Shown here: positions 16,724 to 26,550 of the stretch, piece after piece | Numbering within the stretch: position 1 is the stretch's first letter | Layout: each line of letters opens with the position of its first letter | NCBI RefSeq assembly: GCF_008704395.1 | Contig: NZ_CP023695.1 | Coordinates: forward strand, 7,502,001 to 7,566,000 | DNA from: Streptomyces alboniger | Lineage (GTDB): Bacteria; Actinomycetota; Actinomycetes; Streptomycetales; Streptomycetaceae | Length of the DNA stretch: 64,000 nt | Direction of reading: 5' to 3' | Program-made: the position numbers and the translations under genes | The notes under the pieces: model-generated | Databases searched by the model: none | Seen by the model: the letters and a program-made list of their open reading frames with translations, nothing else | What the model was told of the DNA's origin: nothing

Positions 16724-17755
16724 TCAGGGCCGCCCGGACACCGGGACCTCCTCCCCGGCCGGGACGGGTCCGGGCGGTGTGCCGTCGCCGAACGGCCGGC
16801 CGCCCAGCTCCTCGCGGTGGTGTGGCGTCAGCCACCCGGCGAGGTCGGGTCCGAGCGGCACGATGCCGGTCGGATTGATGCCCGAGTGCACCTGGTAGTA
16901 GTGCCGCTTGATGTGGTCGAAGTCGATGGTGTCCCCGAACCCCGGGGTCTGGAACAGATCCCGGGCGTACGCCCACAGCACCGGGTCCTCGGCCAGCTTC
17001 CAGCGGTTGCACTTGAAGTGGCCGTGGTAGACCGCGTCGAACCGCACCAGCGTGCTGAACAGCCGGATGTCCGCTTCCGTGATCGTCTCCCCGACCAGAT
17101 AGCGGCGGCTCGCCAGTCGCTCGGAGGTCGCCTCCAGGCGGCGGAACACATCGCGGCACGCCGCTTCGTACGTACGCTGGTCGGGGGCGAAGCCCGCGCG
17201 GTACACGCCGTTGTTGACGTCGCGGAAGATGCCCTCCATCGTCGAGTCGATCTCGTCGCGCAGCGGCTCCGGATACAGGTCGGGCGCTCCTTCGCGGTGC
17301 AGCGCCGTCCACTGCGTGGCGAAGTCCAGGGTGATCTGCTGGAAGTCGTTCGTGACCAGCTTGCCGCTCGGCACGTCCACGAGCGCGGGCACGCTGACAC
17401 CGCCCGGATAGCCGCTCTCGCGCGCCTCGTAGGCCTCACTGAGGAAGCGGATGCCGAGGACGGGATCGCGGCCGCCGGGGTCCAGCGTGAACCGCCAGCT
17501 CCGGTCGTCCTGGATCGGGTCGGTGACGCCCAGGGACAGGGCGCCCTCCAGACCGAGCAGACGCCTGGAGACCAGCGCGCGGCCGGCCCAGGGGCAGGCG
17601 CGGCTCACCACCAGGCGGTAACGCCCCGCCTCGACGGGCCAGCCGTCGGAGCCGTCGGCAGTCACCCGGTCCGCGAAATGGCTCTTGGAGCGCTTGAACT
17701 CCTTCTGCCCGTACGCGGAGTTGCCCTCTTGCGGGCTTCCCGCTTCCGCGCTCAT
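16724..17755 (-). CDS. Xi-class glutathione-S-transferase-like / glutathionyl-hydroquinone reductase
   Basis: A 343-residue protein with N-terminal thioredoxin-like and C-terminal helical domains. The motif SRACPWAGRA (C54-P-W) is the catalytic signature of S-glutathionyl-hydroquinone reductases. Further family blocks are RFLSEAYEA, VPALVDVPSGKLVTNDFQQI, EADIRLFSTLVRFDAVYHGHFKCN and HIKRHYYQVHSGINPTGIVP. Since actinomycetes use mycothiol, the physiological reductant is uncertain. Its start overlaps the stop of the upstream small gene by ATGA, showing translational coupling. Confidence 0.9.
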   Translation of the reverse strand: MSAEAGSPQEGNSAYGQKEFKRSKSHFADRVTADGSDGWPVEAGRYRLVVSRACPWAGRALVSRRLLGLEGALSLGVTDPIQDDRSWRFTLDPGGRDPVLGIRFLSEAYEARESGYPGGVSVPALVDVPSGKLVTNDFQQITLDFATQWTALHREGAPDLYPEPLRDEIDSTMEGIFRDVNNGVYRAGFAPDQRTYEAACRDVFRRLEATSERLASRRYLVGETITEADIRLFSTLVRFDAVYHGHFKCNRWKLAEDPVLWAYARDLFQTPGFGDTIDFDHIKRHYYQVHSGINPTGIVPLGPDLAGWLTPHHREELGGRPFGDGTPPGPVPAGEEVPVSGRP

Positions 17756-18045
17756 GACTGGCTGCCTTCCCGCGCCCGGGGGCGGGTCACCCCGGGGATC
17801 GCGTCCTGCGCCGCGGAGCGCGGGGGCGGCGCGAGATCGTAGATCCTCTCGATGAGCACCGCTTCGTTGCCCGCGAGGCCGGCGCGGCGCAGCGCGTCGT
17901 CGGCCTCCGCGATCGGCCCCGCGAGCAGGGTGGCCGCGGTGGCCGGAGGGACCTCTGAAGGGTCCGAGAGCGCGGCACGCGCGGTGTGCAGCAGACGCAA
18001 GCAGGCCTGGGCGGCGAGCAGTTCCTCGGACGTCGTGCCGGTCAT
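17752..18045 (-). CDS. Small conserved protein coupled to the GST-like gene
   Basis: A 97-residue protein read from ATG 18045, preferred because GAGGAG lies nine bases upstream; in-frame ATGs at 18084 and 18114 are possible. The sequence (MTGTTSEELLAAQACLRLLH..., ending RPRAREGSQS) is helical and Ala-rich with no recognised domain. Its TGA overlaps the ATG of the hydroquinone-reductase-like gene, so the two are expressed together. Function unknown. Confidence 0.65.
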   Translation of the reverse strand: MTGTTSEELLAAQACLRLLHTARAALSDPSEVPPATAATLLAGPIAEADDALRRAGLAGNEAVLIERIYDLAPPPRSAAQDAIPGVTRPRAREGSQS

Positions 18046-18133
18046 GTCGAGCGACTCCTCTGCGCTGGGTGGCGTGGGCGGCATCGAAGCGATGCCACCT
18101 CCACTGTGGCGCAAGGGTCTGACAATGGCGTCC

Positions 18134-19615
18134 CTACGCGGCCGGTGAGCGGCGGGTGAGCCGCAGAGTGAGACCGTCCGGCATGAGGGTCAGACGCTCG
18201 GCGACGCGCAGCCGGTAGCCGGGATCGGGATGCAGGTCGTAGCGGCGCAGCAGCAGACCGAGCACCAACGTGGCCTCGTGCAGCGCGAACTGACGCCCGA
18301 TGCAGGCCCGTGCGCCCGTGCCGAACGGCTTGAAGACATGGGCGGGCCTGGCGCGTACCGCCGAAGGGGTGAACCGGTCGGGGTCGAACTCCTCGGGCCG
18401 CTCGCCCCACGCGGCCGGATCGCGGTGCAGCATCGTCGCGAGGACCAGCGCCCACGCACCCCGCCGCATCGGGTGCACGCCCCCGAGCACGGTGTCCTCG
18501 CGGGCCTCGCGGGCGAACCCCGGAGCGGTGGGCCACAGCCGCAGCGACTCGTCGAGCACCCGGCGCACATAGCGCAACTTGGCCACCTGCTCGTACGCGG
18601 GTTCCTCCTCGGTTCCCCACACCTCGTCGACCTCGGCCCGCGCGCGGGCGAGTACGTCCGGGGAGCGCGACAGGTAGTGCAGTGCGAAGGAGAGTGCCCC
18701 GGAGGTCGTCTCGTGCCCCGCGACCAGGAACGTGATGACCTGTCGGCGGATGTTCTCCGGAGACAGCCGCTCCCCGGTCTCCGGGTGGGCCACCTCCAGC
18801 ATGCGGTCGAGCAGATCCCCGTGGCCGCCCGTGGCCGAGGCGGCGCGGCGCGCGGCGACCACCGCGTCGACGGTGCGGTTGAGGTAGGCCATGTCGGCGT
18901 CGTTGCGCCGGTCGGCGCTCCACAGCAGTACGGGCGCCAGCGGCGGCGGGACGACGTTGCGGCGCTGGGCGAAGGAGAGCGTGCCGACCATGGCACTCAC
19001 GAACGGGTGCGGCGCCGACCGCTCGAAGGAGCCGAAGTCGTGCCCGAAGCCGGTACGGGCGATCGTCTCCAGGGTCAGCTTCGTCATGTCGCCCGGCACG
19101 TCCACGGCCCGGCCCGCCGCCTCCCGCTCGTCCCACCGCGCGGTCAGCTGTCGTGCCACGTCCAGCATCAGCGGGTGGTAGCCCGCCATCGCCTCGCGGC
19201 TGAAGCCGGGGGCGAGGATGTCGTGCGCCAGCTGCCAGTTGGGTTCGTGGTTGTACGCCGTGAAGAGGCCGTCGCCCGCGACCGGACGGAGGTTGGCCAC
19301 CCCGAGGCCCACGTGCTTGGCGAAGCGTGCCTCGTCCGCGAGGTCGGCGGCCAGCTCGGCGCCCCATACGAAGACGAACTCCTTGCCGAACGCCTTGCGC
19401 CGGAAGATCGGCCCCAGCCTGCGCCCCACCCGCATCGAGTCCTGCAACGGCGTCCGGGCGTGGGCGCCCAGGACGTCGCCGAGGAACGGGAGGCGGCGCG
19501 GCGGGTGCGGTATCCGGTGCAGTTCGGGCCAGCCCAGCTCGGCGCTGCGGAAGCCCTTGGGCGGCGGGGCGGGTGACTCCGGCTGCCCGGCCGCGGACCG
19601 CGTCGTCTGCGCCAT
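18134..19615 (-). CDS. Cytochrome P450, CYP102-like heme domain without reductase
   Basis: A 493-residue P450. Motifs: I-helix oxygen-binding AGHETTSG, ExxR as ESLR, PERF-like DRFTP, and heme-binding FGTGARACIGRQF with the ligand cysteine near residue 438. The sequence resembles the heme domain of CYP102 (P450 BM3) fatty-acid hydroxylases, notably the stand-alone CYP102B type I recall from Streptomyces (GPIFRRKAFGKEFVFVWG, GLFTAYNHEPNWQLAHDIL). No reductase is fused or adjacent, so electrons must come from separate partners. It is divergent from a TetR regulator with a 15-bp inverted repeat between them. Confidence 0.9.
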   Translation of the reverse strand: MAQTTRSAAGQPESPAPPPKGFRSAELGWPELHRIPHPPRRLPFLGDVLGAHARTPLQDSMRVGRRLGPIFRRKAFGKEFVFVWGAELAADLADEARFAKHVGLGVANLRPVAGDGLFTAYNHEPNWQLAHDILAPGFSREAMAGYHPLMLDVARQLTARWDEREAAGRAVDVPGDMTKLTLETIARTGFGHDFGSFERSAPHPFVSAMVGTLSFAQRRNVVPPPLAPVLLWSADRRNDADMAYLNRTVDAVVAARRAASATGGHGDLLDRMLEVAHPETGERLSPENIRRQVITFLVAGHETTSGALSFALHYLSRSPDVLARARAEVDEVWGTEEEPAYEQVAKLRYVRRVLDESLRLWPTAPGFAREAREDTVLGGVHPMRRGAWALVLATMLHRDPAAWGERPEEFDPDRFTPSAVRARPAHVFKPFGTGARACIGRQFALHEATLVLGLLLRRYDLHPDPGYRLRVAERLTLMPDGLTLRLTRRSPAA

Positions 19616-19657
19616 GTGCCCATCTCCCTTGCGCGGCAGGCCCGTTGAGGCCTGTTG

Positions 19658-19709
19658 GACGTGAGTTCAATAAGAGTCCCCAGTCTGGGCCCGCTATTGA
19701 ATTCACGTC
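19658..19709. promoter_or_regulatory. Inverted repeat between P450 and TetR genes
   Basis: GACGTGAGTTCAATA (19658-19672) and TATTGAATTCACGTC (19695-19709) are inverted copies with 14 of 15 positions matching, separated by 22 bp. The TTCAATA word is AT-rich for this genome, consistent with overlapping promoters. The likely binder is the TetR protein at 19725; this is inferred. Confidence 0.7.
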
Positions 19710-19724
19710 AAGTAAGGTGCCTGC

Positions 19725-20333
19725 ATGGCCGTGGACCCAACGGAGCGCACGCGCCGCAGGATGAGCACCGAGGAGCGGCGTGAGCAGCTGCTCTCGGTCG
19801 GGGCGCGACTGTTCGCACAGAAGCCGTACGACGATGTGTGGATCGAGCGGGTGGCGGAGATCGCGGGCGTCTCGCGCGGCCTCCTCTACCACTACTTCCC
19901 GACCAAACGGGACTTCTTCGCCGCCGTCGTGCAGCGCGAGAGCGAGCGCATGCTGCGCCTGACGGCGGCGGTGCCGGGCCTGCCGGTGAGCGAGCAGATC
20001 AGTGCCGGACTCGACGCGTTCCTCGGCTATGTGGAGAGCCACGCGCAGGGCTTCCGCGCCTTCCACCGGGCCGAGGCAGCGGGCGACCCGCTGGTCCGCG
20101 AGGTCTACTGGAGGAGCCTTGCCGCCCAGGAGCGGCAGATCCTCGCGGCCCTGGCCGCCGACCCGGACGCCGCGGACCTCATCCAGGAACCGCCCGCGCT
20201 GTGCCTCGCGGTACGGGGCTGGCTCGCCTTCATGATCGCCGTATGCCTGGAGTGGCTGGCCGAACCGGAGCTGACGCGCGCACAGGTGCGGGACCTGTGC
20301 GCCAAGGCGCTGCTGGGCGCGATCACGCGCTGA
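19725..20333 (+). CDS. TetR family regulator divergent from the P450
   Basis: A 202-residue TetR protein. The DNA-binding domain occupies about residues 12-58 (REQLLSVGARLFAQKPYDDV, IERVAEIAGVSRGLLYHYFP, TKRDFFAAVVQ). The C-terminal domain (GFRAFHRAEAAGDPLVREVYW) resembles fatty-acid or hydrophobic-ligand TetR proteins. It is separated from the P450 by 109 bp containing the inverted repeat. If the P450 oxidises fatty acids, the inducer may be a lipid, which is conjecture. Its end overlaps the convergent HAD gene by 11 bases. Confidence 0.9.
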   Translation: MAVDPTERTRRRMSTEERREQLLSVGARLFAQKPYDDVWIERVAEIAGVSRGLLYHYFPTKRDFFAAVVQRESERMLRLTAAVPGLPVSEQISAGLDAFLGYVESHAQGFRAFHRAEAAGDPLVREVYWRSLAAQERQILAALAADPDAADLIQEPPALCLAVRGWLAFMIAVCLEWLAEPELTRAQVRDLCAKALLGAITR

Positions 20334-21000
20334 GGCGCAGCGCGTCCCGCAGCCGGGCGGGGGTCGTGAAGAGGTGGCCGCGCACGCCGCTCGCCTCGGC
20401 TGCGGTGATGTTGTCCCCGCGGTCGTCGATGAAGAGCACCCGCTCCGGTTCGGTGCCCAGGGCCGCAAGGCACCAGCGGTAGGCGCCCGGCTCGGGCTTG
20501 GCGTGGCCGATGCGGCAGGAGAAGGCGCGCACCCGGAAGTGCCTCAGCCAGGTGTGCCGCTCTTCGTAGTGGGCGGCCAGCTCCTCGGGGATGTTGGAGA
20601 GCAGCGCGATGGGCCTGCCCGCCGCCGCCAGCTCCTCGATCAGCGCGACCATGCTGTCGTCGACGGCGCTCCAACTGGCGATGTCGGCCTCGATGAGCCG
20701 CGCGATCCGGGCGGGCCCGAAGTCGGCGCCGAGGGCGTCGGCCACCTGCCGCCAGTAGGCGGGACCCGCGATGTCGCCACGGTCGTACGGCTGTCGCGAC
20801 CCCCAATAGGCGTCCCAGAAAAGAGAGTCGGGCACGCCCGCGGTGGCGGCCAGGCGCGCCCTGCCGTCCTCGGACTGGTGGCGCGCGATGACGCCGAACA
20901 TGTCGAAGAGCAGGATGTCGTGCGCGGGGCCGGCCCCGGCGGCGGTCGCGGGGTCGGTCGTAGGGCTGGTCGTGAGGTCGGTCATGGGGCGGCTGGTCAT
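20323..21000 (-). CDS. HAD-superfamily hydrolase
   Basis: A 225-residue HAD phosphatase-like protein. Motif I is variant: FDMFGVIARH, where the first Asp (FD) is kept but the second acidic position of DxD is Phe-Gly. Motif II is LLSNIPEE, the Lys is in IGHAKPEPGAYR, and motif IV is VLFIDDRGDNI. The loss of the DxD acid/base suggests altered catalysis or a dehalogenase-like or structural role. It follows the DeoR gene with four bases between, so the two form one leftward operon. Confidence 0.85.
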   Translation of the reverse strand: MTSRPMTDLTTSPTTDPATAAGAGPAHDILLFDMFGVIARHQSEDGRARLAATAGVPDSLFWDAYWGSRQPYDRGDIAGPAYWRQVADALGADFGPARIARLIEADIASWSAVDDSMVALIEELAAAGRPIALLSNIPEELAAHYEERHTWLRHFRVRAFSCRIGHAKPEPGAYRWCLAALGTEPERVLFIDDRGDNITAAEASGVRGHLFTTPARLRDALRLSA

Positions 21001-21004
21001 GGGG

Positions 21005-21784
21005 TCATACCTTCCGTACGGTCACGCCCGCCGCGGCCAGCGCGTCGGTCTCCTCATCGGCCGCGGCGTCGTCGGTGACGACGGCGTGCAGGGCGGCGGC
21101 GGGCGTGACGAAGGCGAGGGCGGTCCGGGAGAGCTTGGCGGCGTCCGCGACGGCGATGACGCGGCGGGCCGAGGCGATCGCGGCGCGCTTCACGGCGGCG
21201 TCGTCCAGGTCGTAGGCGGTCAGGCCGTCCGCCGCGCTCAGTCCGCAGCACCCGATGACGGCCGTGTCGAACCGCAGCGCGGCCAGCGAGGCCGTGGTCA
21301 GCTGGCCGGTGAGCGCCAGCTCGCCGGGGCGCGGCTGCCCGCCGGGGACGAGCAGCGTCACCTGGTGCGCTGCGGAGAGAGCGTGCACGGCGTGCAGGGA
21401 GAGCGGCATCACGGTCAGCCGACGGTGTTCGAGCGCGCGGGCGACCTCCAGGCATGTCGTGCCGCTGTCCACGACGACGGACTCCCCGTCGGCGATGAGT
21501 CCGGCCACCTCGGCGGCGATACGGCGCTTGACCTCCAGGCCCTCCTGCTCCCGCAGTGCGAAGGGAGGCTCCTCGCCCCGCAGCAGCAGACTGCGCGCAC
21601 CGCCGCGGTAGCGCTCCAGGACGCCCTGGTCGGCCAGGGCCTCCAGATCGCGCCGGATGGTCATCTCGGAGGCGCCGGTGAGTTCGGCGAGCTCCGCGAC
21701 GCCGACCCGGCCCGCCTCGCGGACGGCCTCGGTGATCTGCCGCAGTCGATCCCTGTTCGTACTGGCTCTGCTGATATGGGGCAC
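21005..21784 (-). CDS. DeoR-family transcriptional regulator
   Basis: A 259-residue sugar-type regulator from GTG 21784. The winged helix is clear at about residues 8-60 (RLRQITEAVREAGRVGVAEL, GASEMTIRRDLEALADQGVL, RYRGGARS). The effector domain has the ribose-5-phosphate-isomerase-like DSGTTCLEVARAL and FDTAVIGCCGLSAADGLTA blocks common to DeoR proteins that sense sugar phosphates. It lies divergent from an MFS gene, with TGTTCG/CGAACA repeats between them. Confidence 0.9.
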   Translation of the reverse strand: MPHISRASTNRDRLRQITEAVREAGRVGVAELAELTGASEMTIRRDLEALADQGVLERYRGGARSLLLRGEEPPFALREQEGLEVKRRIAAEVAGLIADGESVVVDSGTTCLEVARALEHRRLTVMPLSLHAVHALSAAHQVTLLVPGGQPRPGELALTGQLTTASLAALRFDTAVIGCCGLSAADGLTAYDLDDAAVKRAAIASARRVIAVADAAKLSRTALAFVTPAAALHAVVTDDAAADEETDALAAAGVTVRKV

Positions 21785-21794
21785 GAGGACATTT

Positions 21795-21853
21795 GAACAT
21801 CTCCAGTGTTCGTAAATCAAGCTTTCGAACATCTATAATGTTCGTTATGTTCG
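21795..21853. promoter_or_regulatory. CGAACAT/ATGTTCG operator cluster (DeoR)
   Basis: A perfect 7-bp inverted repeat with a 5-nt spacer, CGAACATCTATAATGTTCG, occupies 21826-21844. A weaker one, GAACA...TGTTC, spans 21795-21811, and a third half-site ATGTTCG is at 21847-21853, just before the MFS start codon. Three related sites in 60 bp between a DeoR gene and its divergent target strongly suggest cooperative repression of both genes. Confidence 0.75.
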
Positions 21854-21857
21854 AGGC

Positions 21858-23153
21858 ATGGAAAGAACACTGCGGGCCGGACGGCTGGCCACCTTCGCCT
21901 ACTTCACTTTGAACGGCTTCCTCATGGGCATGTGGATCGTCCACATCCCCGCGGTCGAGGACCGCGCAGGGATCAGCCACGCCGTCCTCGGCTGGCTCCT
22001 GCTGCTGCTCGGCGCGGGCGCCTTCGTCGGCATGCAGGTCGTCGGCCCCCTCACTGACCGCCTCGGCGCCCGCGTCGTCGTGCCGGTCAGCGCCGCCCTG
22101 TGCAGCGCGGCCGTGGTCCTACCGGGTCTCGCCACGAACGTCTGGACGCTGGGGGCCGCCCTGCTGGCCCTCGGCCTCGGCAACGGCTGTCTGGACGTCG
22201 GCATGAACGCCCACGCCGTCCACGTGGAACGCGGCTACCGACGACCCGTCATGTCCGCCTTCCACGCCACGTTCTCCATCGGCGGTGTCCTCGCCGCGCT
22301 GGTCGGCGCCCGCACGCTCAGCTGGGGCTGGAGCCCTGCGGCGACCCTCGGCGCGGTGGCGCTGCTCGGTCTGGTGGCCGCCGCGCTGTGCGCTCCCGCA
22401 CTGCTGCGGGGGGAGCCGGCCGCTCGTACGGAAGGTGGTGTCGCGGAAGGCGGGGCCGCGGAAGCCGTCGTCCCGGAAGCCGTCGCCGCGGAAACCGGGG
22501 CCGGCGGCCCGGAGGCCTCCGGCACCACGGCGGCGTCCCCGCGGCGAACGCCCAGGCGCATCTGGGCACTTGCCGCGCTCGCGCTGATGCTCATGCTCTG
22601 TGAAGGCGTCGCCAACGACTGGAGCGTGCTGCACCTGCGCGACGTCCTGGACGCACCGGCCGCCACCGCCGCTCTCGCCTACGGTGCCTTCGCCACCGCC
22701 ATGACGATCGGCCGCCTCCTCGCCGACCGGGTGGCCGCCCGCCTCGGCCCGGTGGCGATCCTGCGCCACGGCGCGACCGTGGCGGCGGTCGGCCTGACCG
22801 TGGCGGCGCTGTCCCCCTGGGTTCCGGCGGCCCTGCTCGGCTGGACCGTGTTCGGCGCGGGCCTCTCCGGTTGCATCCCACAGCTCTTCAGCGCCGCGGG
22901 CCATACGGACAAGGACGCCGCCGGGGCCAATGTCTCCCGCGTCGCGGGACTCGGCTACCTCGGCATGCTCGCTGGACCTGCGGTCATCGGACCGCTGACG
23001 CACTTCATGCCGCTCAACCTCACGTTCCTGCTGCCGGTGGCGTTCTGCGTCGCCGCCGCGTGCGCGGCCGGGATCCTGCGCGAGCCCGGCCGGCCCGCTG
23101 CCCAGGCGGGAAAGGCCCCTCACCGGCCGGACCCGGTAACCCGGGCCCCGTGA
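21858..23153 (+). CDS. MFS transporter controlled by divergent DeoR
   Basis: A 431-residue major facilitator with 12 membrane segments. Loop 2-3 carries [13 protein letters not shown], and helix 4 [21 protein letters not shown] resembles fucose/sugar-type MFS permeases. The central cytoplasmic loop (about 190-232) is a low-complexity Ala/Glu/Gly/Val segment built of repeated GGAAGCC-like DNA words, probably slipped-strand expansion. The DeoR operator cluster suggests sugar or nucleoside transport; the substrate is unknown. Confidence 0.87.
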   Translation: MERTLRAGRLATFAYFTLNGFLMGMWIVHIPAVEDRAGISHAVLGWLLLLLGAGAFVGMQVVGPLTDRLGARVVVPVSAALCSAAVVLPGLATNVWTLGAALLALGLGNGCLDVGMNAHAVHVERGYRRPVMSAFHATFSIGGVLAALVGARTLSWGWSPAATLGAVALLGLVAAALCAPALLRGEPAARTEGGVAEGGAAEAVVPEAVAAETGAGGPEASGTTAASPRRTPRRIWALAALALMLMLCEGVANDWSVLHLRDVLDAPAATAALAYGAFATAMTIGRLLADRVAARLGPVAILRHGATVAAVGLTVAALSPWVPAALLGWTVFGAGLSGCIPQLFSAAGHTDKDAAGANVSRVAGLGYLGMLAGPAVIGPLTHFMPLNLTFLLPVAFCVAAACAAGILREPGRPAAQAGKAPHRPDPVTRAP

Positions 23154-23185
23154 CCGGGATCCCCGGACGCCGACGGTCCCGGAGG

Positions 23186-23722
23186 GTGAGAATCCTCGAT
23201 GTGGACGCGGCACTCGCAGGGCTCATCGGCGCACTCGGCGGCAGTGTCATCGGCGCGGGAGGAGCCTGGGGCGCGGCCCTTGTCGCCTTCCGCGGCGCCC
23301 GTTACCAAGCGGACCGCCAGGTGGCGGGAGCGCACGAACAATGGCTCAGGCAGGTCCGGCGCGAGACCTACGCCGGCTATCTCGCCCAAGTGCGTTCGGC
23401 GTACGACCTGGCCACAGCGACCACTCGCGGCCTCCGCTGGAACCCGACGCCCTCACTCCCGTCGGCAGTCGAGCTTCGTCAGGTCATCCACGAGGTCAGG
23501 GAGGCGTACACCCGCGTCGAACTCGAAGCCCCCCGGCGAATCCGCACGGAGGGATACGAGCTGATGGCGGCAGTGACCGCCGTACTCCTGAAGATCGACG
23601 ACTGGATCGACGAAGCGCCCTCCACCGCTTCCCGGGAGTCCATCGAGGCGCTTCAGCATGCGATAGGCCGCAAGATCGCCGACCTCGCGGAGCTGTGCGC
23701 CGCGGACATCCACGACGAGTAG
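23186..23722 (+). CDS. Membrane-anchored hypothetical protein
   Basis: About 178 residues from GTG 23186; GTG 23201 is an equally possible start since GGAGG lies right before 23186. One N-terminal membrane helix ([22 protein letters not shown]) is followed by a long helical cytoplasmic part ([37 protein letters not shown]). This is a frequent architecture in Streptomyces. Function unknown. Confidence 0.72.
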   Translation: MRILDVDAALAGLIGALGGSVIGAGGAWGAALVAFRGARYQADRQVAGAHEQWLRQVRRETYAGYLAQVRSAYDLATATTRGLRWNPTPSLPSAVELRQVIHEVREAYTRVELEAPRRIRTEGYELMAAVTAVLLKIDDWIDEAPSTASRESIEALQHAIGRKIADLAELCAADIHDE

Positions 23723-23790
23723 GCCCGGACGGTACGAAACCTCACCCGTCCCGCGTCAGGTGGATCACGCCCGGACGCGTCCTGCCAGAT

Positions 23791-25647
23791 GTGACCGATG
23801 CAGCCCCCACCCCCGCTGAGGCCGTCAGAACCTCCAAAGACACGCCCGAACCCGAGCGGCTGCCCGCCAAGGAGACCTGGCGCGCTCTGTACCGCCACTT
23901 CCGCCCGCACCGCGCCGCCGTGGCCGTCGGCGCGGTGCTCACCCTGACGGGATCGATGACCGCGCTGGCCCAGCCGCTGGCGGCCAAGTCGCTCGTGGAG
24001 CGGCTCGGCGGCGACGACTCCATTGCCGGCGTCCTGGTGCTCCTCAGCGCGCTCGTGATCCTCGGGACCGCGATCGAGGCGATCGGCTCGTACGTCCTGG
24101 AGCGCACCGCCGAGTCCGTGGTGCTCGCCGCCCGGCGCACCCTGATCGGGCGGCTGCTGCGGCTGCGCCTCACGGAGGTGGAGCGGACCCAGCCAGGTGA
24201 CCTCATGTCCCGGATCACCTCGGACACCACGCTGCTGCGGGCCGTGACGACCCAGTCCGTGGTGTCGGCGGTCTCCGGGAGCCTCACCTTCCTCGCGACG
24301 ATCGCGATGATGGGGCTGATGGATCCGGTCCTGCTCGGCGTCACGGTCGGGGTGATCGTGCTGATCGGCGGTGCGGCGTCCGTGGCCATGCCGAAGATCG
24401 CGCAGGCGACCCGGCGCGCCCAGGAGGCGGTGGGCACGATCTCGACCGCGCTGGAACGGGCGTTCGGCGCCTTCCGCACGGTCAAGGCATCCGGCGCCGA
24501 GCGGCGCGAGACCGAGGTGGTCCAGGAGGCCGCGCGTGAGGCGTGGCGACACGGGGTGCGGTCGGCGAAGTGGCAGGCGGTGGCGGGGAGTTCGGTCGGC
24601 CTCGCCGTTCAGGTGTCGTTCCTGGCGGTGCTCGGGATCGGTGGCGCGCGGGTCGCGTCCGGCGCGATCTCCGTTTCGACCCTGGTGGCCTTCCTGCTCT
24701 ACCTCTTCTACTTGACCGAACCGGTGTCGCGCCTGGTCGAGGCGGCGTCGCAGTACCAGGTGGGCTCGGCGGCGATCGCGCGGATCGTGCAGGCGGAGCG
24801 GCTGGAAACGGAGCAGACGGAGGCGGCGGAACAGACGGAGGCGGCGGCGGGGGAGAGCGGGGCTTCTGAGGACCCGGGAAGGGAGGCCGCCGCGAGGGCG
24901 GCCGGCCCGGCGTCTGTGGTCTTCGACGACGTGACCTTCCGCTACCGCGACGAACTCCCGTACGTCCACCACGGCGTGAGCTTCGAGGTGCCGGGCCCCG
25001 GCATGACCGCCTTCGTCGGCCCGTCCGGCGCGGGGAAGACGACCGTCTTCGGCCTCATCGAGCGGTTCTACGAGGCGACGGGCGGGCGGATCCTGGTCGA
25101 CGGCAAGGACGTACGGGAGTGGCCGCTGGCCGAACTCCGGGCCACCATCGGTTACGTGGAACAGGACGCGCCCGTCCTCGCGGGCACCGTCCGCGAGAAC
25201 CTGCTCTTCGCGGCGCCCGACGCCACCGACGCCGAGGTGCGCGACGTTCTCGTGCGGGCTCGCCTCGACGGTGTGATCGAGCGCCTGCCCGAGGGGTTGG
25301 ACACGGTGGTCGGCCACCGTGGCTCCAAACTGTCCGGTGGCGAGCGACAGCGGGTGGCGATCGCCAGGGCCCTGCTCAGAAAACCCCGGCTGCTCCTGCT
25401 CGACGAGGCGACCTCGCAACTGGACGCGGTCAACGAGCTGGCGCTGCGTGATGTCGTGGCGGAGGTGTCCCGCGAGGTCACGGTCCTGGTGGTGGCGCAC
25501 CGCCTGTCGACGGTGACGCTGGCGGACCGCATCGTGGTGATGGACGCGGGAAAGGTACGGGCGGTCGGCACGCATGCCGAACTGGTGGCGGCGGACCCGT
25601 TGTACGGGGAACTGGCGGCGACCCAGTTCCTGGCGGCGTCGGCGTAG
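23791..25647 (+). CDS. ABC transporter, fused permease/ATPase (exporter)
   Basis: A 618-residue half-transporter from GTG 23791. Six membrane helices fill about residues 35-320. The nucleotide-binding domain follows with Walker [11 protein letters not shown]-loop [12 protein letters not shown], signature LSGGERQR, Walker [10 protein letters not shown] and the H-loop VVAHRLST. A low-complexity Glu/Ala/Thr linker ([13 protein letters not shown]) joins the domains. It resembles MsbA/BmrA-type multidrug or lipid exporters and would act as a homodimer. No substrate gene is adjacent. Confidence 0.93.
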   Translation: MTDAAPTPAEAVRTSKDTPEPERLPAKETWRALYRHFRPHRAAVAVGAVLTLTGSMTALAQPLAAKSLVERLGGDDSIAGVLVLLSALVILGTAIEAIGSYVLERTAESVVLAARRTLIGRLLRLRLTEVERTQPGDLMSRITSDTTLLRAVTTQSVVSAVSGSLTFLATIAMMGLMDPVLLGVTVGVIVLIGGAASVAMPKIAQATRRAQEAVGTISTALERAFGAFRTVKASGAERRETEVVQEAAREAWRHGVRSAKWQAVAGSSVGLAVQVSFLAVLGIGGARVASGAISVSTLVAFLLYLFYLTEPVSRLVEAASQYQVGSAAIARIVQAERLETEQTEAAEQTEAAAGESGASEDPGREAAARAAGPASVVFDDVTFRYRDELPYVHHGVSFEVPGPGMTAFVGPSGAGKTTVFGLIERFYEATGGRILVDGKDVREWPLAELRATIGYVEQDAPVLAGTVRENLLFAAPDATDAEVRDVLVRARLDGVIERLPEGLDTVVGHRGSKLSGGERQRVAIARALLRKPRLLLLDEATSQLDAVNELALRDVVAEVSREVTVLVVAHRLSTVTLADRIVVMDAGKVRAVGTHAELVAADPLYGELAATQFLAASA

Positions 25648-25716
25648 GCGTGAACGGTCGTAGCCAGCGCATCGCTCACTGCTCGCGGCTGGCGTCCCGT
25701 GGTCTACCGTGACGGT

Positions 25717-26550
25717 ATGACGCGTCCGAACCCCAGCGCGGTGTACGACCGCTACGTCAGCCGAATCGCCGACCAGACCGCCCAGTTGGTCTCTGCCCTC
25801 GATGGCGCGGACGCCGCCGCGCCCGTCCCGGGATGCCCCGGGTGGACCCTGGCCCACCTGCTGCGTCACGTCGGCGGGACACACAGCTGGGCCGAGACGA
25901 TCGTGCGGACCCGGGCCACCGGGCCCGTCCCGGACGATCAGGTGAACGAGGTCACGCCCGACGCGGACGACGACATCGCGACGCTCACCGCCTGGCTCAC
26001 GAAGAGCACCGCCCGGTTCGTGGACACGCTGCGCGACGCGGGACCGGACGCCAGGGTCTGGACCCCGGCCCCGGGCGGCACCCCGCTCTTCTGGGCCCGC
26101 CGCATGACGTACGAGACGGTCGTCCACCGCTTCGACGCGACCGCAGCGGCCGGCGGGGCGTACACCCTGGGCGCCGACGTCGCGCTCGACGGCCTCGACG
26201 AGTGGCTGGAGTTCAGCACTCTGCCGCAGGCGTACGAGTCGGAGGCCACGCACCGCGCGCTGCTCGGCCCCGGCCGCACGCTGCACTTCCACGCTACCGA
26301 CGCCGCTGATGCGCCCGGGGGGCCGGGTCCGAGTCCGGGGGAGTGGTTCATCGACCTGACCGAGGCCCCCATCTCCGTGAGCCACACCCACAAGAAGGCG
26401 GCCACAGCGGTACGCGGCCCTCTCACGGACCTCCTGCTCCTCCTCTACCAGCGCCGCGCTCCGACCCTCGCGGACGGCATCGAAGTCCTGGGAGACAAGG
26501 ACCTCCTCACCACGTGGATGAGCGCGGCGGGCCACTGGCTGCGGAGGTAA
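25717..26550 (+). CDS. Maleylpyruvate-isomerase-like mycothiol-dependent enzyme (DinB fold)
   Basis: A 277-residue protein with the MDMPI N-terminal domain: PGWTLAHLLRHVGGTHSW, then MTYETVVHRFDA, which supply the His, Glu and His metal ligands of the family. The C-terminal MDMPI domain ends with LLLLLYQRRAP. Family members use mycothiol as cofactor for isomerisation or thiol transfer. The exact substrate is not predictable. Start ATG 25717 gives the usual family N-terminus. Confidence 0.87.
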   Translation: MTRPNPSAVYDRYVSRIADQTAQLVSALDGADAAAPVPGCPGWTLAHLLRHVGGTHSWAETIVRTRATGPVPDDQVNEVTPDADDDIATLTAWLTKSTARFVDTLRDAGPDARVWTPAPGGTPLFWARRMTYETVVHRFDATAAAGGAYTLGADVALDGLDEWLEFSTLPQAYESEATHRALLGPGRTLHFHATDAADAPGGPGPSPGEWFIDLTEAPISVSHTHKKAATAVRGPLTDLLLLLYQRRAPTLADGIEVLGDKDLLTTWMSAAGHWLRR

